Positions 19,308-29,894 of a stretch of 64,000 nt of DNA are shown piece after piece (the first letter of the stretch is position 1; the number at the start of each line of letters is the position of its first letter). The notes under the pieces are model-generated. The model was not told the origin of the DNA. It worked only from the letters and a program-made list of their open reading frames with translations, and made no database searches. The DNA is taken from contig NZ_BILV01000020.1 of assembly GCF_004000745.1 (NCBI RefSeq), forward strand, positions 1 through 64,000, in the 5' to 3' direction. Position numbers and translations under genes: made by a program. Source of the DNA: Paenibacillus barengoltzii NBRC 101215 (GTDB lineage: Bacteria > Bacillota > Bacilli > Paenibacillales > Paenibacillaceae).

Positions 19308-21026
19308 TTAAAGTTTAAAAATCGCCACAGCCTGCTGCAAATTCTCAGACAATACCGAGAGCTGGCGAATCGCCCCGGCGATTTCCTGCATGGCTGCGCT
19401 CTGTTGTTCAGACGCGGCTGCGACCTCCTCGGAAGAAGCGGCCTGCTCTTGGGTCACTCCGGAAATTTGCTGTACCGAGGCGGAAATGCTGTGATAGGAG
19501 TTTTCCACCAGCAGCAACGACTGCAGCAGTTGATCGGTACGGGCCGAGAAATCGCTGATGCCCTGAAAGATTTCGCGGAAATTTTGATGTGTCTTGCTCA
19601 TCCATTCCTGGCCCTCTTCAATTGCCCGGCTGCCTTCGCCGATGCTTTCTATAACGAGTCGGCTGTTTTCCTGCGTCCCGGCCACCAGTTCGGTAATCGA
19701 CGAGGCGGCTTCAGCCGATTGCTCTGCCAGCTTGCGGACTTCGCCGGCGACCACGGCAAAGCCGCGACCCATTTCGCCAACGCGCGCCGCTTCGATGGAG
19801 GCATTCAACGCCAACAGATTCGTCTGCTGCGCGATCTCCGTAATCATATTGATCACTTCGCCGATCTCTCGGGAGTGATCCTCCAGTTGTCCGGCCATCG
19901 TTTCCGAGTGTTGCATGACCTGTTCGATCTTGTTCATATGACGCAGTGTCTCGTCCACCATGTTTTGGCCCTCGGACGATTGCTTGCTGACCTTCTCGGC
20001 AATAGACTGCATCGTGTTCACATCGGCGACAACGCCGCTTAACTGTTGTTGGATTTCCTGCACCGAGGCGGAGCTATGAGTGATCGATTCCACGACCTCG
20101 TTAATGCCTTCACTCATATTGTTCATCGAAACCGCCACCTGCTGCGCGCTTTCGCTGGACTCTTTAGCAACTTGCATCAACTGGGCGCTGGTTCCCGATA
20201 CCTCGAGGGATGAAGCGGAAATATGACCGATTAACTGTTTCATATTCGAACGCATCGTATCAAACGCCTCCGCCAACCGACCGACCTCATCGCGGCTGCG
20301 AATTTCGATCTCCTGGGTCAAATCCCCGGTCGCAAAACGATCCGTCACCTGCACCAGCGTTCGGATCGGCTTCGCAATCATCCGGCCCAGCAGGTAAGCG
20401 AACAGCAAACCGATGACAAGAACCAGAATGGTGATCGCGAAGCTGTACCATAACACCGCCGAGGCGGTTTCCGGAATGACAGAGGCATCAAGATCGATAC
20501 CCAGCAGCCCGGCGGTCGTGCCGTTTTCATTTTTCAAAGGAACAAACATCGATTTATGTACGCCAAACTCATCTTTATAAATGCTGCTAATCGTTTCTTG
20601 GTCGTTGGTAATGGCCTGTTTCATCTCATCAGAAAACGGATATTCCAAGTTGTAGTCGCCTTCGGTGTCAGACAAAGCGATGATACGCTCCGTGCCGCCG
20701 TCATTGGACAAAATATACACGTTCTCCAAATTGTATAATTCCTTCAGCCGGTCCATCGCTTCACGGGTTTCTTGATACAGCGGGCTGTCGATGCCGTCGA
20801 TTTCCAGCTTATTGCCTTCAATCCGCTCCAATTCGCTTTGTACGATGCGGATATTGCTCTCCAGCCGGTGATCCAGCTCGTTCTTCAGCTTGCCGCTCAG
20901 CGTGGAATTCACGATGGTGAGCAGCCCGATGAAGCAAAGCACCGCGATCAGGAGCAAACCTGTCGTACCTAACATGATCTTTGAAGAGATATGTCCGAAC
21001 AGTAAACGTTTTATTTTATCTTTCAC
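19308..21026 (-). CDS. Methyl-accepting chemotaxis protein
   Basis: This is a transmembrane chemoreceptor that signals through CheA/CheW to the flagellar motor. Two membrane segments (about 18-38 and 192-213) flank an extracellular sensor of about 150 residues with a single-Cache look ([27 protein letters not shown]). HAMP follows (about 214-266), then a long methylated helical bundle with the hairpin tip [40 protein letters not shown], which is the family signature and holds the signalling Glu. The length of 572 is ordinary. It starts about 55 bases after the decarboxylase gene and may be cotranscribed with it. The ligand is unknown. Confidence 0.94.
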   Translation of the reverse strand: MKDKIKRLLFGHISSKIMLGTTGLLLIAVLCFIGLLTIVNSTLSGKLKNELDHRLESNIRIVQSELERIEGNKLEIDGIDSPLYQETREAMDRLKELYNLENVYILSNDGGTERIIALSDTEGDYNLEYPFSDEMKQAITNDQETISSIYKDEFGVHKSMFVPLKNENGTTAGLLGIDLDASVIPETASAVLWYSFAITILVLVIGLLFAYLLGRMIAKPIRTLVQVTDRFATGDLTQEIEIRSRDEVGRLAEAFDTMRSNMKQLIGHISASSLEVSGTSAQLMQVAKESSESAQQVAVSMNNMSEGINEVVESITHSSASVQEIQQQLSGVVADVNTMQSIAEKVSKQSSEGQNMVDETLRHMNKIEQVMQHSETMAGQLEDHSREIGEVINMITEIAQQTNLLALNASIEAARVGEMGRGFAVVAGEVRKLAEQSAEAASSITELVAGTQENSRLVIESIGEGSRAIEEGQEWMSKTHQNFREIFQGISDFSARTDQLLQSLLLVENSYHSISASVQQISGVTQEQAASSEEVAAASEQQSAAMQEIAGAIRQLSVLSENLQQAVAIFKL

Positions 21027-21082
21027 TGCGAGTTCATCTCCTGGATTGATTAATATGTTGCGGTCATTGTTTAGGTCATTGC

Positions 21083-22744
21083 TTAGTTCACTGCCGGTAC
21101 GCCAGATGCTTCACATACCTCAGTTATGCATTCCTTCAAATACTGCACGACTTCATGCACATGCTCCGGCCGGGTATGCGGCGAAATCACGAAAAATTTG
21201 CTCACGTACAGCGGAATCTCCAGCCCTTCGGACGAGCCCACCAACAGATGTTTCTTCGTATCACCAAAGAACATCCGGTCGCGACGTTCCCCCAGTTTCT
21301 CGAACAACCGCTCGTTAAGCTGGTTGCTGCGCTCGATCTCCCGTGCGGAGCACGTCCCCTCGATTTCGTCGGCAAACCTCGGGCTTCCCGGCAAATAGAT
21401 GCGAATCAGCGTAGAGATGCCCGGATTGTCTGGATTCGCAATGTCCGCCTGCGGAATTTCTGCTATCAGCTGCTCGCGGAACACCCGGTTCACTTCCAGG
21501 AACTGCCCCAACAAGCGCTGATACCCTTCTGTACCAAAGGACAGCAACAAGCTGTACATGCTGATCGAACTTGCCATCCGGGAGCATTCCAACGTATAGC
21601 CGGTATGGTATTCGCCATATCCCCGGTGACCTACGTACGGCGTATCCTCCGCATCCAGATCCATGAGCTTGAGATCGGCCGCATTTTTCAAGAGGAACAA
21701 ACTGGAGACATACGGAGCCTGGCCCAGCTTCTGAAAATCAAAGCACAGGGAATCCGCGAGCGAGAGCATCTGCATTTTACGCCGGATCGGCTCCAGCATG
21801 GCGAGAACGCCTTCACTGAACCCCAGCGGATTTTGTTCCATATCGTAGTCATTAAAGAAGGCAAAGAAACCGCCAAGGGCAGAATCCGCATGGATATGCG
21901 GGCATGGCAAACCAAACCGTTCCGCGTTTTCCTCCGCGGCGGCACGAATTTGGCTGATATCGTCAATCCCAATGGCATCCGTCGTTCCTGTCGTAGCTAC
22001 GATATATACCGGCACGCCTCCCATTCGGGCGACCGTCTCCAGTTTCCGTTTCAAATCGGCAATATCCATGGAGCTGTCGGGTAAGGTTTTGACCTTCACC
22101 AGTCGATCGCTGCCGAGCCCGGTGGCTTCCACCGACTTGAGCAAGCTGTAATGAGCTGCCTCGGAACAGAACGCGAACAGGTTGTTGGGAACCCCCTGCT
22201 TCATCGCATTCGGTGCTGCTTTGGCGATCGCAATACGCAGGCCGGAAAAGACGGCCCCCTGCCCGCCCCACGTGGTATATCCCCCGCTGGTTTCGGCATC
22301 GTAGCCGACCAGCTTGGACATCATGGCGATGACCCGAACCTCTGCCTCGGCGCCGGCTGGCCCATAAACATCCCATAGGTTATTCCCATTCACCAACATG
22401 GCCGTCAGCGTCCCAAGCATGCCGGGAATTGAAGCCATGGGCAAAATATTCGTAAAAAAGTATTTCGTATGATAGGGATGGCCGTGCAGCAGCTTGAGCA
22501 ACTCCTCGTTGACATTTTCCATCGGAGCACCTTCTTTGGGGATCACGCTTTCCGCCGCCAGCCGGCCGTAAAAATTGGCATCCCGCCGTTTCTCCCCTTT
22601 CAGGTTAACGCCATCGGGATCCTTCAACTCATCCACGCCGCGAACCAGTTGTTCGATCAGATCTAACATTCGCTTCCGCTGTGCCGGATTTCCGTCTTCA
22701 CTTGGGAACCAATCCCGCACATCTGGCTTGCCGTTCATTTCCAT
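21083..22744 (-). CDS. PLP-dependent group II decarboxylase
   Basis: This enzyme is a fold-type I pyridoxal-phosphate decarboxylase of the glutamate/aromatic amino acid decarboxylase group. Landmarks are [13 protein letters not shown], the cofactor aspartate in [10 protein letters not shown], and the Schiff-base lysine in the unusual context [10 protein letters not shown] (DxHK is usual). A long C-terminal domain includes [31 protein letters not shown]. The length of about 553 residues exceeds typical decarboxylases because of extended termini. Several ATGs occur in a row; 22744 lies six bases after GGGGGAGAGG, while 22750 and 22762 overlap that site. The substrate is undetermined; glutamate, tyrosine, aspartate or cysteic acid are all possible for this family. 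Confidence 0.85.
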   Translation of the reverse strand: MEMNGKPDVRDWFPSEDGNPAQRKRMLDLIEQLVRGVDELKDPDGVNLKGEKRRDANFYGRLAAESVIPKEGAPMENVNEELLKLLHGHPYHTKYFFTNILPMASIPGMLGTLTAMLVNGNNLWDVYGPAGAEAEVRVIAMMSKLVGYDAETSGGYTTWGGQGAVFSGLRIAIAKAAPNAMKQGVPNNLFAFCSEAAHYSLLKSVEATGLGSDRLVKVKTLPDSSMDIADLKRKLETVARMGGVPVYIVATTGTTDAIGIDDISQIRAAAEENAERFGLPCPHIHADSALGGFFAFFNDYDMEQNPLGFSEGVLAMLEPIRRKMQMLSLADSLCFDFQKLGQAPYVSSLFLLKNAADLKLMDLDAEDTPYVGHRGYGEYHTGYTLECSRMASSISMYSLLLSFGTEGYQRLLGQFLEVNRVFREQLIAEIPQADIANPDNPGISTLIRIYLPGSPRFADEIEGTCSAREIERSNQLNERLFEKLGERRDRMFFGDTKKHLLVGSSEGLEIPLYVSKFFVISPHTRPEHVHEVVQYLKECITEVCEASGVPAVN

Positions 22745-22762
22745 CTCCATCCTCTCCCCCAT

Positions 22763-23095
22763 TTTATTTTTCTACTGGATTACGAGCCCCAAGAAGCTTG
22801 ACCGATCAGTGAGTTGAAACTTATAATTACACCCTCTTTCCGCAATTTTCATTTCCTTACAGTTCTAAATTATACAGACATTCCTTAACGCGTACAGATA
22901 AGTCTCAGGCATATATTCCATGATATGGAATGTGTCGAAAATTGTTTAGATTTCTGGTTTAATCCCCTAGATTGTCCCATAGATGAGAGTGGAAGGTTCG
23001 ATTGTTTAACTCGAAATCTATCCCAAACACGAAAAAAAAGGACTGACGAAGATCGTCAGTCCTTGGATCAAGAGGATTCCTGTTCTCAGTTCAGC
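22763..23095. other. Intergenic region upstream of the decarboxylase gene
   Basis: This AT-rich gap of about 330 bp carries the dnaB terminator at its right end. On the minus strand TATAAT (22869-22874) is a likely -10 with no good -35. A 17-base palindrome, ATTCCATGATATGGAAT, lies at 22915-22931, about 40 bases upstream of it, and could be an operator. No credible gene is present. Confidence 0.45.
23031..23064 (-). terminator. Terminator after dnaB
   Basis: The 12-bp stem AAGGACTGACGA/TCGTCAGTCCTT has a short loop and is followed by eight Ts on the minus strand, about 30 bases after the dnaB stop. Confidence 0.9.
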
Positions 23096-24457
23096 CTAAC
23101 CTGCGAACGCATCCGCATGCGCCCGCTCATAATTGGCGAACTTGTTAAAGTTCTTCAAGAACACCAACTCAACGGTCCCTACTGGGCCGTTCCGTTGTTT
23201 CGCTATGATGATTTCGATAATGTTCTTCTTCTCGGTTTCTTGGTTGTAATAATCGTCCCGGTACAGGAACGCTACGATATCGGCGTCCTGCTCGATGGAA
23301 CCCGATTCCCGAAGGTCAGACATCATCGGACGCTTGTCCTGCCGCTGCTCAACGCCCCGGCTTAACTGAGACAAGGCGATCACGGGCACTTCCAGCTCCC
23401 GGCCAATTTGCTTGAGGGTCCGGGAGATTTCCGAGACCTCCTGCTGCCGATTCTCGCCGGGTTTGCCCCGGCCTTGGATCAGCTGCAGGTAGTCGATCAC
23501 GATCATGCCCAGACCGCGTTCCTTCTTGAGCCGGCGGCATTTCGCCCGGATATCCGCCACGGTTACGCCAGGGGTATCGTCAATATAAATCTCCGCTTCC
23601 GACAAGGCCGCAATCCCCATCGTCAGCTTCGCCCAATCGTCATCGCTCTTGAAATCCCCGGTCCGCATTACGCTGGCATCGAGGTTCGCTTCGGCGCAGA
23701 TCATCCGCTGCACCAACTGAGCTGCGGACATCTCCAGACTGAAGATGGCCACGGTTTCTTTCGCTCGTACGGCGACATTCTGGGCAATGTTCAAGGCAAA
23801 CGCCGTTTTACCTACGGAAGGGCGCGCCGCAACGATAATCAAGTCACTGCGCTGGAAGCCCGCCGTCATGCGGTCTAAATCAACGAACCCGGAAGGAATC
23901 CCGGTGGTTGTTCCGCGGTTCTGATGCAGCGTCTCAACGCGCTCGAACACTTCCATCAGCACATCGCGAATCGGGATAAACCCGCTGCCCGAACGGCGGT
24001 TGGAGATCTCCAGAATGCGCCGCTCAGCATCGCTCAGCATATCGGCTACATCTTCGCCGCCGGCATAACCGTCGCTGACGATTTGCGTGGCCGTGCGGAT
24101 CAAGCGCCGCAGCATCGATTTCTCTTCGATGATCCGCGCGTAATAATCCACGTTGGCTGCCGTCGGCACAGCATGAGCCAGCTTGGCCAAATAGCTGACA
24201 CCGCCGATTTCCTCCAGCTCACCGCGGTCCTTCAGCCTGGCGGTTAAGGTCACGAGGTCGATCGGCTTGCCTTCCTCACCGAGCTGAACCATCGCTTCAA
24301 AGATTAATTGATGAGGCTTATCGTAGAAATCCTCGGTCCGCACCCGCTCCATCGCGGTAATGAGTGCTTCCGATTGCAGCAGCACTGCCCCGAGTACCGC
24401 TTGCTCAGCTTCAAGATTTTGCGGGGGGATCCGGTCAAAAAACAGATCGCCGCTCAT
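23096..24457 (-). CDS. dnaB: Replicative DNA helicase DnaB-type (DnaC in B. subtilis)
   Basis: This is the hexameric ring helicase that unwinds the replication fork and recruits primase. The N-terminal helical domain begins with RIPPQNLEAEQAVLGA. The RecA-like C-terminal domain has Walker A ARPSVGKTAFALNIA, MSAAQLVQRM, Walker B IVIDYLQLI and the arginine-finger region LRESGSIEQDADIVAFLYRDDYY. The 453-residue length is normal. The ATG lies one base after the rplI stop, with GGAGG overlapping the end of rplI, so the two genes are translationally linked. It is the last gene of the gdpP-rplI-dnaB operon. Confidence 0.97.
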   Translation of the reverse strand: MSGDLFFDRIPPQNLEAEQAVLGAVLLQSEALITAMERVRTEDFYDKPHQLIFEAMVQLGEEGKPIDLVTLTARLKDRGELEEIGGVSYLAKLAHAVPTAANVDYYARIIEEKSMLRRLIRTATQIVSDGYAGGEDVADMLSDAERRILEISNRRSGSGFIPIRDVLMEVFERVETLHQNRGTTTGIPSGFVDLDRMTAGFQRSDLIIVAARPSVGKTAFALNIAQNVAVRAKETVAIFSLEMSAAQLVQRMICAEANLDASVMRTGDFKSDDDWAKLTMGIAALSEAEIYIDDTPGVTVADIRAKCRRLKKERGLGMIVIDYLQLIQGRGKPGENRQQEVSEISRTLKQIGRELEVPVIALSQLSRGVEQRQDKRPMMSDLRESGSIEQDADIVAFLYRDDYYNQETEKKNIIEIIIAKQRNGPVGTVELVFLKNFNKFANYERAHADAFAG

Positions 24458-24458
24458 C

Positions 24459-24902
24459 TTATTCCTCCGTCACTTGAACCTTCAACGTCGATTTCACTTC
24501 GGGGTGCAGCTTCACCGGCACTTGCGTCACACCCAGCGTCCGGATGGGCTCATGCATTTCGATCTTGCGCTTATCCAGCTTCATGCCCGCCTTCTCCAGC
24601 GCTTCGGCAACCTGCTTGCTCGTAATCGCCCCAAACAGGCGGCCGCCTTCCCCGGCTTTCGCTTTCAGCTGCACGGTCATCTCCTCCAGCTTCTTGCCAA
24701 GCTCGATGGCCTCTTCCTTCTCCTTCTGCTTCCGCTTCTGCTCCGCCGCCTTTTGCTGCTCCAGCGTCTTCACGTTGCCTTCCGTTGCCGGACGTACCAG
24801 CCCGCGCGGAATCAGGAAGTTTTGCGCATACCCTTCGGAGACATTTTTGATTTCCCCTTTTTTCCCTTGACCCTTAACATCTTGCAAGAAGATCACTTTC
24901 AT
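24459..24902 (-). CDS. rplI: 50S ribosomal protein L9
   Basis: L9 binds 23S rRNA at the base of the L1 stalk and has two globular domains joined by a long helix. The N-terminal domain shows [36 protein letters not shown], the family signature. The connecting helix is the Lys/Glu-rich run around residues 45-75, and the C-terminal domain ends in [15 protein letters not shown]. The length of 147 is normal. The start overlaps the gdpP stop (ATGA), so translation is coupled. Confidence 0.97.
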   Translation of the reverse strand: MKVIFLQDVKGQGKKGEIKNVSEGYAQNFLIPRGLVRPATEGNVKTLEQQKAAEQKRKQKEKEEAIELGKKLEEMTVQLKAKAGEGGRLFGAITSKQVAEALEKAGMKLDKRKIEMHEPIRTLGVTQVPVKLHPEVKSTLKVQVTEE

Positions 24903-26881
24903 TCGAACAACCCCTCTTCCTTCTCTATTTCATCCAGCACGGCGAGCAGCTTCTTCTCCGCTTCCGCCTGGGTTCCTTCCAACTGAACCGCCGCATTCGT
25001 CAAATGTCCGCCACCGCCCAGCCGCTCCATGACCACCTGCACGTTCATGTTCCCCAGCGACCGGGCGCTGATGCCAATTAAGCCGTCTGGCCGCTCGCTG
25101 ATCACAAAAGACGCCAGGACGCCGGTCATATTCAGCAGCGTATCCGCGACTTGAGCAATTAACATCTGTGGAATTTTGCGATTCGGCTCCGTCACCGCCA
25201 AAGCGATATGCCCGTGTATCATTCGGGCATGCTTGATGATATCGGCCTTGGCGATGTACTCCTGCAAATCTTCCTTCAACAATCGCTGCACCATCACCGT
25301 GTCCGCTCCATTTCGGCGGAGGAACGCTGCGGCCTCAAACGTCCGCGAGCCGGTATGAAGCGCGAAATGCTTCGTATCGACGGTGATGCCTGCGAGCAGC
25401 GTCGTCGCTTCCAGAGGGCTCAGCTCCACCTTCTCGTGAATGTACTGCAGCAGCTCGGTGACGAGCTCGCAGGCTGAGGAAGCATAAGGCTCCAGGTAGA
25501 CGAGCACCGCGTCGGTTACAAATTCCTCGCCGCGGCGGTGGTGGTCCACGATGACGACGCGGCTTGCTTCTTCCACAAGCCGAGGCTCCATCGTCATGGA
25601 AGCCTTATGCGTATCGACAAGTACGAGCAGCGTGTGCTCGGTCATCAAATGCATGGCTTGCTCCGGCGAAATAAACCGCCGGAGCAAGGTCTCTTCTTTG
25701 CCGATGCGCTCCATCAGGCGCTCGATCGCCGGGTTCGGGCCATCCAGTACAATGTGGGCCTCGACCTTGTACATATCGGCAGCCTTCAGCACGCCGATGG
25801 AGGCGCCGATCACGTCGAGGTCCGGCACGCGATGGCCCATGATGATGACGCGGTCGCTCTCCTGCATCAAATCGCGCAAGGCATGCGCGATGACGCGGGC
25901 GCGGACGCGCGTCCGCTTCTCTATGGCGCCGGATTTCCCGCCATAGAACGAGAGCCGCTGACCGGCCTTGACTGCGGCCTGGTCGCCCCCGCGGCCGAGC
26001 GCCATATCCAAGCTGGACTGGGCGAGTTCGCCCAGCTCACTGAAGCGCTCGGCGCCAAAAGCGAGGCCGATGCTGAGCGTAATCGGCACCTTCAGGTCCG
26101 CGGTCATTTCGCGGACCTCGTCCAGAATGACGAACCGGCTCTGCTCGAGTTCGTCCAGCGATTTCTGATTCAGAATCATCAGATATCGCTCAGAGGACAG
26201 TCGCCGCAAGTACACGCGGTACTGTTTGGCCCATTCCGTAATCGCCGTCGCCACGCGAGCGATTAAGGCGGTGCGCTGCTGGTCATCCATGCCCTGGGTG
26301 GCCTCATCCAGATTGTCCAGCAGCACGATCCCCAGCGCAGCCCGTTCGTCTTCGTACCGTCTGCGCAGTACCGCCAGCTCCGTCATATCATGGAGATAAA
26401 TGATGCGCTCGTTCGCATCGACGGTAAGCTCATAGTAACGCTCCCCGACCATGACTTCTGCCGTGGTCCGAGCGCCCGCCGCATCCTTCTTGTCTTTACT
26501 TGGCAAGGGGAGCTGCGGCAGCAGCTCGGACAGCGGTTGGCCCACGACGGAATCTTTGTCGTACATGCCAGCCACGAACTGATTATGCCACTCAACTGTC
26601 CGTTCTTCGCTATACAGGATCAAACCAAACGGAAGCTTACTGACAGCCTCGCCTTCCACCCGTTTGATCCGGTAATTCAAATCGGTCACGTAGCGAATCA
26701 GCTCTTGGCGGAACTGCCGCTCCGCCCGCAGCATGCTGAAGGTCAGCACACTCACGAGACATAAGCAAACCAGTCCCAGGATCCAATTAAAGAAGGAGAC
26801 GAAGATGACGAGCAGCAACTGGAGCATGAACATCCATACGGTCTGGTAACCGTACCAACGTTTTTGCAAAACATTTGGCAT
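24899..26881 (-). CDS. gdpP: c-di-AMP phosphodiesterase GdpP (YybT)
   Basis: GdpP is a membrane-bound enzyme that hydrolyses cyclic di-AMP, controlling wall stress and potassium homeostasis. Two membrane segments (about 12-50) are followed by a PAS domain (about 80-150) and a degenerate GGDEF domain (about 170-300), where the active-site motif is lost as usual for this family. A DHH domain follows with [16 protein letters not shown] and the metal-binding VDHHRRGEE, and a DHHA1 domain ends [15 protein letters not shown]. The length of 660 is typical. It overlaps rplI by four bases and follows yybS closely, the gene order seen in Bacillus. Confidence 0.96.
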   Translation of the reverse strand: MPNVLQKRWYGYQTVWMFMLQLLLVIFVSFFNWILGLVCLCLVSVLTFSMLRAERQFRQELIRYVTDLNYRIKRVEGEAVSKLPFGLILYSEERTVEWHNQFVAGMYDKDSVVGQPLSELLPQLPLPSKDKKDAAGARTTAEVMVGERYYELTVDANERIIYLHDMTELAVLRRRYEDERAALGIVLLDNLDEATQGMDDQQRTALIARVATAITEWAKQYRVYLRRLSSERYLMILNQKSLDELEQSRFVILDEVREMTADLKVPITLSIGLAFGAERFSELGELAQSSLDMALGRGGDQAAVKAGQRLSFYGGKSGAIEKRTRVRARVIAHALRDLMQESDRVIIMGHRVPDLDVIGASIGVLKAADMYKVEAHIVLDGPNPAIERLMERIGKEETLLRRFISPEQAMHLMTEHTLLVLVDTHKASMTMEPRLVEEASRVVIVDHHRRGEEFVTDAVLVYLEPYASSACELVTELLQYIHEKVELSPLEATTLLAGITVDTKHFALHTGSRTFEAAAFLRRNGADTVMVQRLLKEDLQEYIAKADIIKHARMIHGHIALAVTEPNRKIPQMLIAQVADTLLNMTGVLASFVISERPDGLIGISARSLGNMNVQVVMERLGGGGHLTNAAVQLEGTQAEAEKKLLAVLDEIEKEEGLFE

Positions 26882-26892
26882 GCCTTCTCACC

Positions 26893-27813
26893 CTATCGTC
26901 TTGGTCTCGTAATCATATCCCGCAGCGGGAATGCAATGTCCAAAATCCCCACGATTCGAAGCGGCGGAATAAACAACAGCGCTACAATGAGCAGAATTGG
27001 AATCACCGGATTCCACTTGCGATGGTAGGCGGCAAAGAAGAAGAAGCTTGCCGTTTGCACCATGAAGAGAAATTGCAGCAGCGGCATCAGATTCAGCACA
27101 ATCGTGCCCAAGAATCCTTGGCTTACTGCTTCTCCGCCAAACCACTGCAGCAATACGCCGATCAAATAGTACCAAATCAGCGAACGCGGCAACCGCCAAT
27201 CACGGATCGGCGGCATCTTCGGCACCGCATGACCCAAGCTGGACAACGTAGGCCGGGAGATGGCATGGGCTACTGCAGCCATGAGCAGTGAGCAGACGAT
27301 CATCGTAAAGGGAATCATCCGCACCGTCAAGCTGGAGAATTGCTGGCTCATCTCTGGCGACCAGACAATGGTGCCAGTCAACGAGCTGTCAGCGACATTC
27401 GTGAACGGAGCCATCGCCGCATTCACCAGGTCCTCAATCGCATTCGCCAGATTAAAGTTGAAGAAGACGGTGCTGATCAGCAGTACCAGCAAAAACTCCA
27501 GCAAAATGGTGCCGGCTCCCGCCATGACCGTGCGGAACGCCGGGCTTCTTTTCTTATATAAATAGCCCATCACGATCGAAGGAACAATAAAATAGACGGC
27601 CTGCAACAAGATCAGCGGGCCGAAGATCAATGCAACCGCCAGCCAGACCACCGCGACGTGCACAAAAAACGCTCTTGTCGACAAGGTGGTGTACAGCAAA
27701 ATACCCGGCACGATCAGAAAAAACATCGTGATCACGGTCAGCGGAGTTGCAAGTGACAACAGAAGCAGCAAATATACGGCGCTCCAGGCCACCGATGTCC
27801 AGCGTAACTTCAA
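26893..27813 (-). CDS. yybS: YybS-type integral membrane protein (DUF2232)
   Basis: This protein has about eight hydrophobic segments spread over 306 residues and belongs to the DUF2232 family, related to the membrane components of ECF-type transporters; no substrate is known. The first segment is VAWSAVYLLLLLSLATPLTVITMFFLIVPGILL. The start is a TTG with GAGGTG seven bases upstream, located just after the mazG-like stop; an in-frame ATG further in would cut into the first membrane segment. It lies directly upstream of gdpP, a conserved neighbourhood that hints at a link with membrane or c-di-AMP physiology, but that is inference. Confidence 0.88.
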   Translation of the reverse strand: MKLRWTSVAWSAVYLLLLLSLATPLTVITMFFLIVPGILLYTTLSTRAFFVHVAVVWLAVALIFGPLILLQAVYFIVPSIVMGYLYKKRSPAFRTVMAGAGTILLEFLLVLLISTVFFNFNLANAIEDLVNAAMAPFTNVADSSLTGTIVWSPEMSQQFSSLTVRMIPFTMIVCSLLMAAVAHAISRPTLSSLGHAVPKMPPIRDWRLPRSLIWYYLIGVLLQWFGGEAVSQGFLGTIVLNLMPLLQFLFMVQTASFFFFAAYHRKWNPVIPILLIVALLFIPPLRIVGILDIAFPLRDMITRPRR

Positions 27814-27819
27814 ATGGGT

Positions 27820-28122
27820 TCACCTCTTAGACATATGTTCTTCCAGGGTAGAAATATCTTGATACCAATCCTCGAGCTGGTGACCCTCCTGCTTATGTTT
27901 TCTCAGTTTCTCCAAGATACTGTCATCCATATCCCGATAGGAAACACCGAGTCTCCGCCCCAAAATATAACTGCTGACGATAAGGCTGGCAAGACTGTCC
28001 GTTACCCGTGTCGTGCTGCCTTCCCATAATGCCTTAAACAAACGGGATACGTGATCGACTACTTCCGTTTTGAGCCATTCAATCACTTTGGCACGCTTGG
28101 CTACATCCATTTCCCTTTGCAT
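27820..28122 (-). CDS. MazG-like family protein
   Basis: This is a 100-residue all-helical protein of the MazG-like (PF12643-type) group in Firmicutes. It is related in fold to nucleotide pyrophosphohydrolases but without the obvious EExxE...ExxD metal site, so enzyme activity is doubtful. The core is AKRAKVIEWLKTEVVDHVSRLFKALWEGS, then LIVSSYILGRRLGVSYRDMDDSILEKLRKHKQEGHQLEDWYQDI. It is the first gene of the yybS-gdpP-rplI-dnaB operon. GGGGAGGG lies rather far (about 15 bases) from the first ATG. A second ATG four codons in has AAAGGGA and may be the real start. Confidence 0.85.
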   Translation of the reverse strand: MQREMDVAKRAKVIEWLKTEVVDHVSRLFKALWEGSTTRVTDSLASLIVSSYILGRRLGVSYRDMDDSILEKLRKHKQEGHQLEDWYQDISTLEEHMSKR

Positions 28123-28164
28123 CTCGGACAGCTTCGACCCTCCCCGAAAAAAGCTTTATTCTTC

Positions 28165-28173
28165 ATTATAGCA
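28165..28173 (-). promoter_or_regulatory. Extended -10 promoter of the mazG-like/gdpP/dnaB operon
   Basis: The minus strand has TGCTATAAT at 28173-28165, an extended -10 with the consensus TATAAT. No good -35 is visible at 17 bases, as is common for extended -10 promoters. It lies about 45 bases before the first gene. Confidence 0.6.
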
Positions 28174-28210
28174 TATAGCAAACGCGACAAAAGACGCAAA
28201 CCTTTAGGAT

Positions 28211-28636
28211 TTATTGGGTTTGTGCCGTATTTCGGGTCACGAACTTCTCGCAATATTCGATGATCTGACTACGCCGCACGATCCCAATAAACCGGCACCG
28301 GTCATCGACAACCGGCACGAAGTTCTGCACCTTCGCCAGATTAATCAAATCCTCCATATCGGCATCGATTCGTACCGGCTTGATGTCCATCTTCAGCGGC
28401 ACGTCCTTCAGGAGAAATTTTGAAGCGGTCTCAAAAGTAATCTTGCCGCTCGAATTTTTCATGTGCCATAATAAATCGCCTTCCGTGACCGTACCGACAT
28501 ACACCCCATCGTGATCGATGATCGGCACGGCCGTATAACGGTGATACTCCATACGCTCCAGCGTCTGCCGTAACGTGGACTCCAACGTCATGGTGACCAC
28601 GTCATTTTTCGGAAGCAGAAAAAACGCTATATTCAT
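28211..28636 (-). CDS. CBS-domain protein
   Basis: This small cytoplasmic protein of 141 residues consists of two CBS repeats and little else. The first (about 12-70) includes MEYHRYTAVPIIDHDGVYVGTVTEGDLLWHM. The second (about 80-135) includes LAKVQNFVPVVDDRCRFIGIVRRSQIIEY. Stand-alone CBS pairs bind adenine nucleotides; in Firmicutes some bind c-di-AMP. The gene immediately precedes the gdpP operon, which encodes the c-di-AMP phosphodiesterase, so a nucleotide-sensing role there is an attractive but unproven guess. Confidence 0.88.
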   Translation of the reverse strand: MNIAFFLLPKNDVVTMTLESTLRQTLERMEYHRYTAVPIIDHDGVYVGTVTEGDLLWHMKNSSGKITFETASKFLLKDVPLKMDIKPVRIDADMEDLINLAKVQNFVPVVDDRCRFIGIVRRSQIIEYCEKFVTRNTAQTQ

Positions 28637-28805
28637 GAGAACGAAATCCTCCTCATCCTTTCATTCAGACTCCCCTATTTGATACGTTTCGAAACCGAAG
28701 TTGTTCCAGAACCGGCGGCATGAAAGCGGCAGCCGGAACTCCGGACTGCCGTTGTCTGAAATCAGGGTATATTCACATTATAATCTAAGGTATGATGCCC
28801 CACGA

Positions 28806-29894
28806 TCACTCATTCTTGCTCGTATTTGCCGCCGTTCCCTGCGCGCCGTTTTGCCCCGCATCTGTCTTCTCTGCATCACGGGATTCCGGAAGGATCAATT
28901 CAAACGCCTCCGTATCCGGGTTCAGCCAATTGTCGATCATCTCTTTGGCGAAATCAACATCCTCTTCATTCGCTTTATCATAATAAACCCCATTGATCCG
29001 AATGCCTTTGCCTAAAATCGTAAAGCCGCTAATTTGCGGAGAAGTATCTCCCAACAAGACCTTCTTGGACAATTCGATGATTTGGCTTGGCGGCAAGTCG
29101 GTCTTAAAATTATCCCCCATCAGGTTGATTAATTCAGGGATTTTTGTCACTTGGTTCAGCTTTAACATCCGGTTCACCATGGCGTTCAGGAACACCTGAT
29201 GTCGTTTTGTCCGGTTAAAATCACTGTCTTCCCGATAACGGACGAAGTTGAGCGCCTCCGTACCGTCGTACAACGGTTTATTTGCCTTAATCGTAAACTT
29301 CTCATGATCCGCTTGTTTATTGACAATATCCTTCGTAATCGGCAGCTCTACACCGCCCAGCGCGTCCACGATGTCACGCACCCCTTGGAAGTTCACGGCT
29401 GCATAGTAATCCACCGGATAGCCGATGAAGTTCTCCACCGTATCCTTGGCCATCTTCTCCCCGCCAAACGCATACGCATGATTAATCTTATCTTCCTTAC
29501 CCTTGCCGACGATCTCGGTATACGTGTCGCGCGGGATGGAGATCAGCAACACCTTGGCATCCTCCGGACGCACCACCGCATAGATCATCGTATCGGAGCG
29601 AGCTGGCTCGTTATTCCGTTGATCCACACCTAACAGCAGAGTGCTGAATGGCTTCATCTTCTCTTCCACCGGCTCCACCGGACGGGGCTCTTCCCCTTCA
29701 ATTGGCGAATACGAGCGTTCCAACGTCTGCTCAACTTTGCCTGACAGGAACAAGTCAAAGGCCATCACGGCAAGCGGCTTGCGGAACAAATATCCCCCGG
29801 CCCCCGCCACCAACAGAACTATGAGTACAATCCACGCGATTTTCTTGCGTTTATTCTTCGATTTCATCTTCTTTCTGCTACGACGTTCGATCAT
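28806..29894 (-). CDS. LytR-CpsA-Psr family wall polymer transferase
   Basis: LCP enzymes attach teichoic acids or other phosphate-linked glycopolymers from lipid carriers to peptidoglycan, outside the membrane. A very basic N terminus precedes one membrane segment (about 18-37). The LCP core has LLLGVDQRNNEPARSDTMIYAVV and SIPRDTYTEI, with the conserved Arg and Asp that bind the pyrophosphate, and FVRYREDSDFNRTKRHQVFL. The C-terminal tail is polar and low-complexity. The length of 362 fits the TagTUV group. GGAGG precedes the ATG by ten bases. It is monocistronic between the CBS gene and the opp operon. Confidence 0.94.
   Translation of the reverse strand: MIERRSRKKMKSKNKRKKIAWIVLIVLLVAGAGGYLFRKPLAVMAFDLFLSGKVEQTLERSYSPIEGEEPRPVEPVEEKMKPFSTLLLGVDQRNNEPARSDTMIYAVVRPEDAKVLLISIPRDTYTEIVGKGKEDKINHAYAFGGEKMAKDTVENFIGYPVDYYAAVNFQGVRDIVDALGGVELPITKDIVNKQADHEKFTIKANKPLYDGTEALNFVRYREDSDFNRTKRHQVFLNAMVNRMLKLNQVTKIPELINLMGDNFKTDLPPSQIIELSKKVLLGDTSPQISGFTILGKGIRINGVYYDKANEEDVDFAKEMIDNWLNPDTEAFELILPESRDAEKTDAGQNGAQGTAANTSKNE

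Noticed and set aside
22261-22280. CCACGTGG in the decarboxylase gene as a parS site
   Set aside because: Only the central CACGTG matches; the flanks required for ParB binding are absent.
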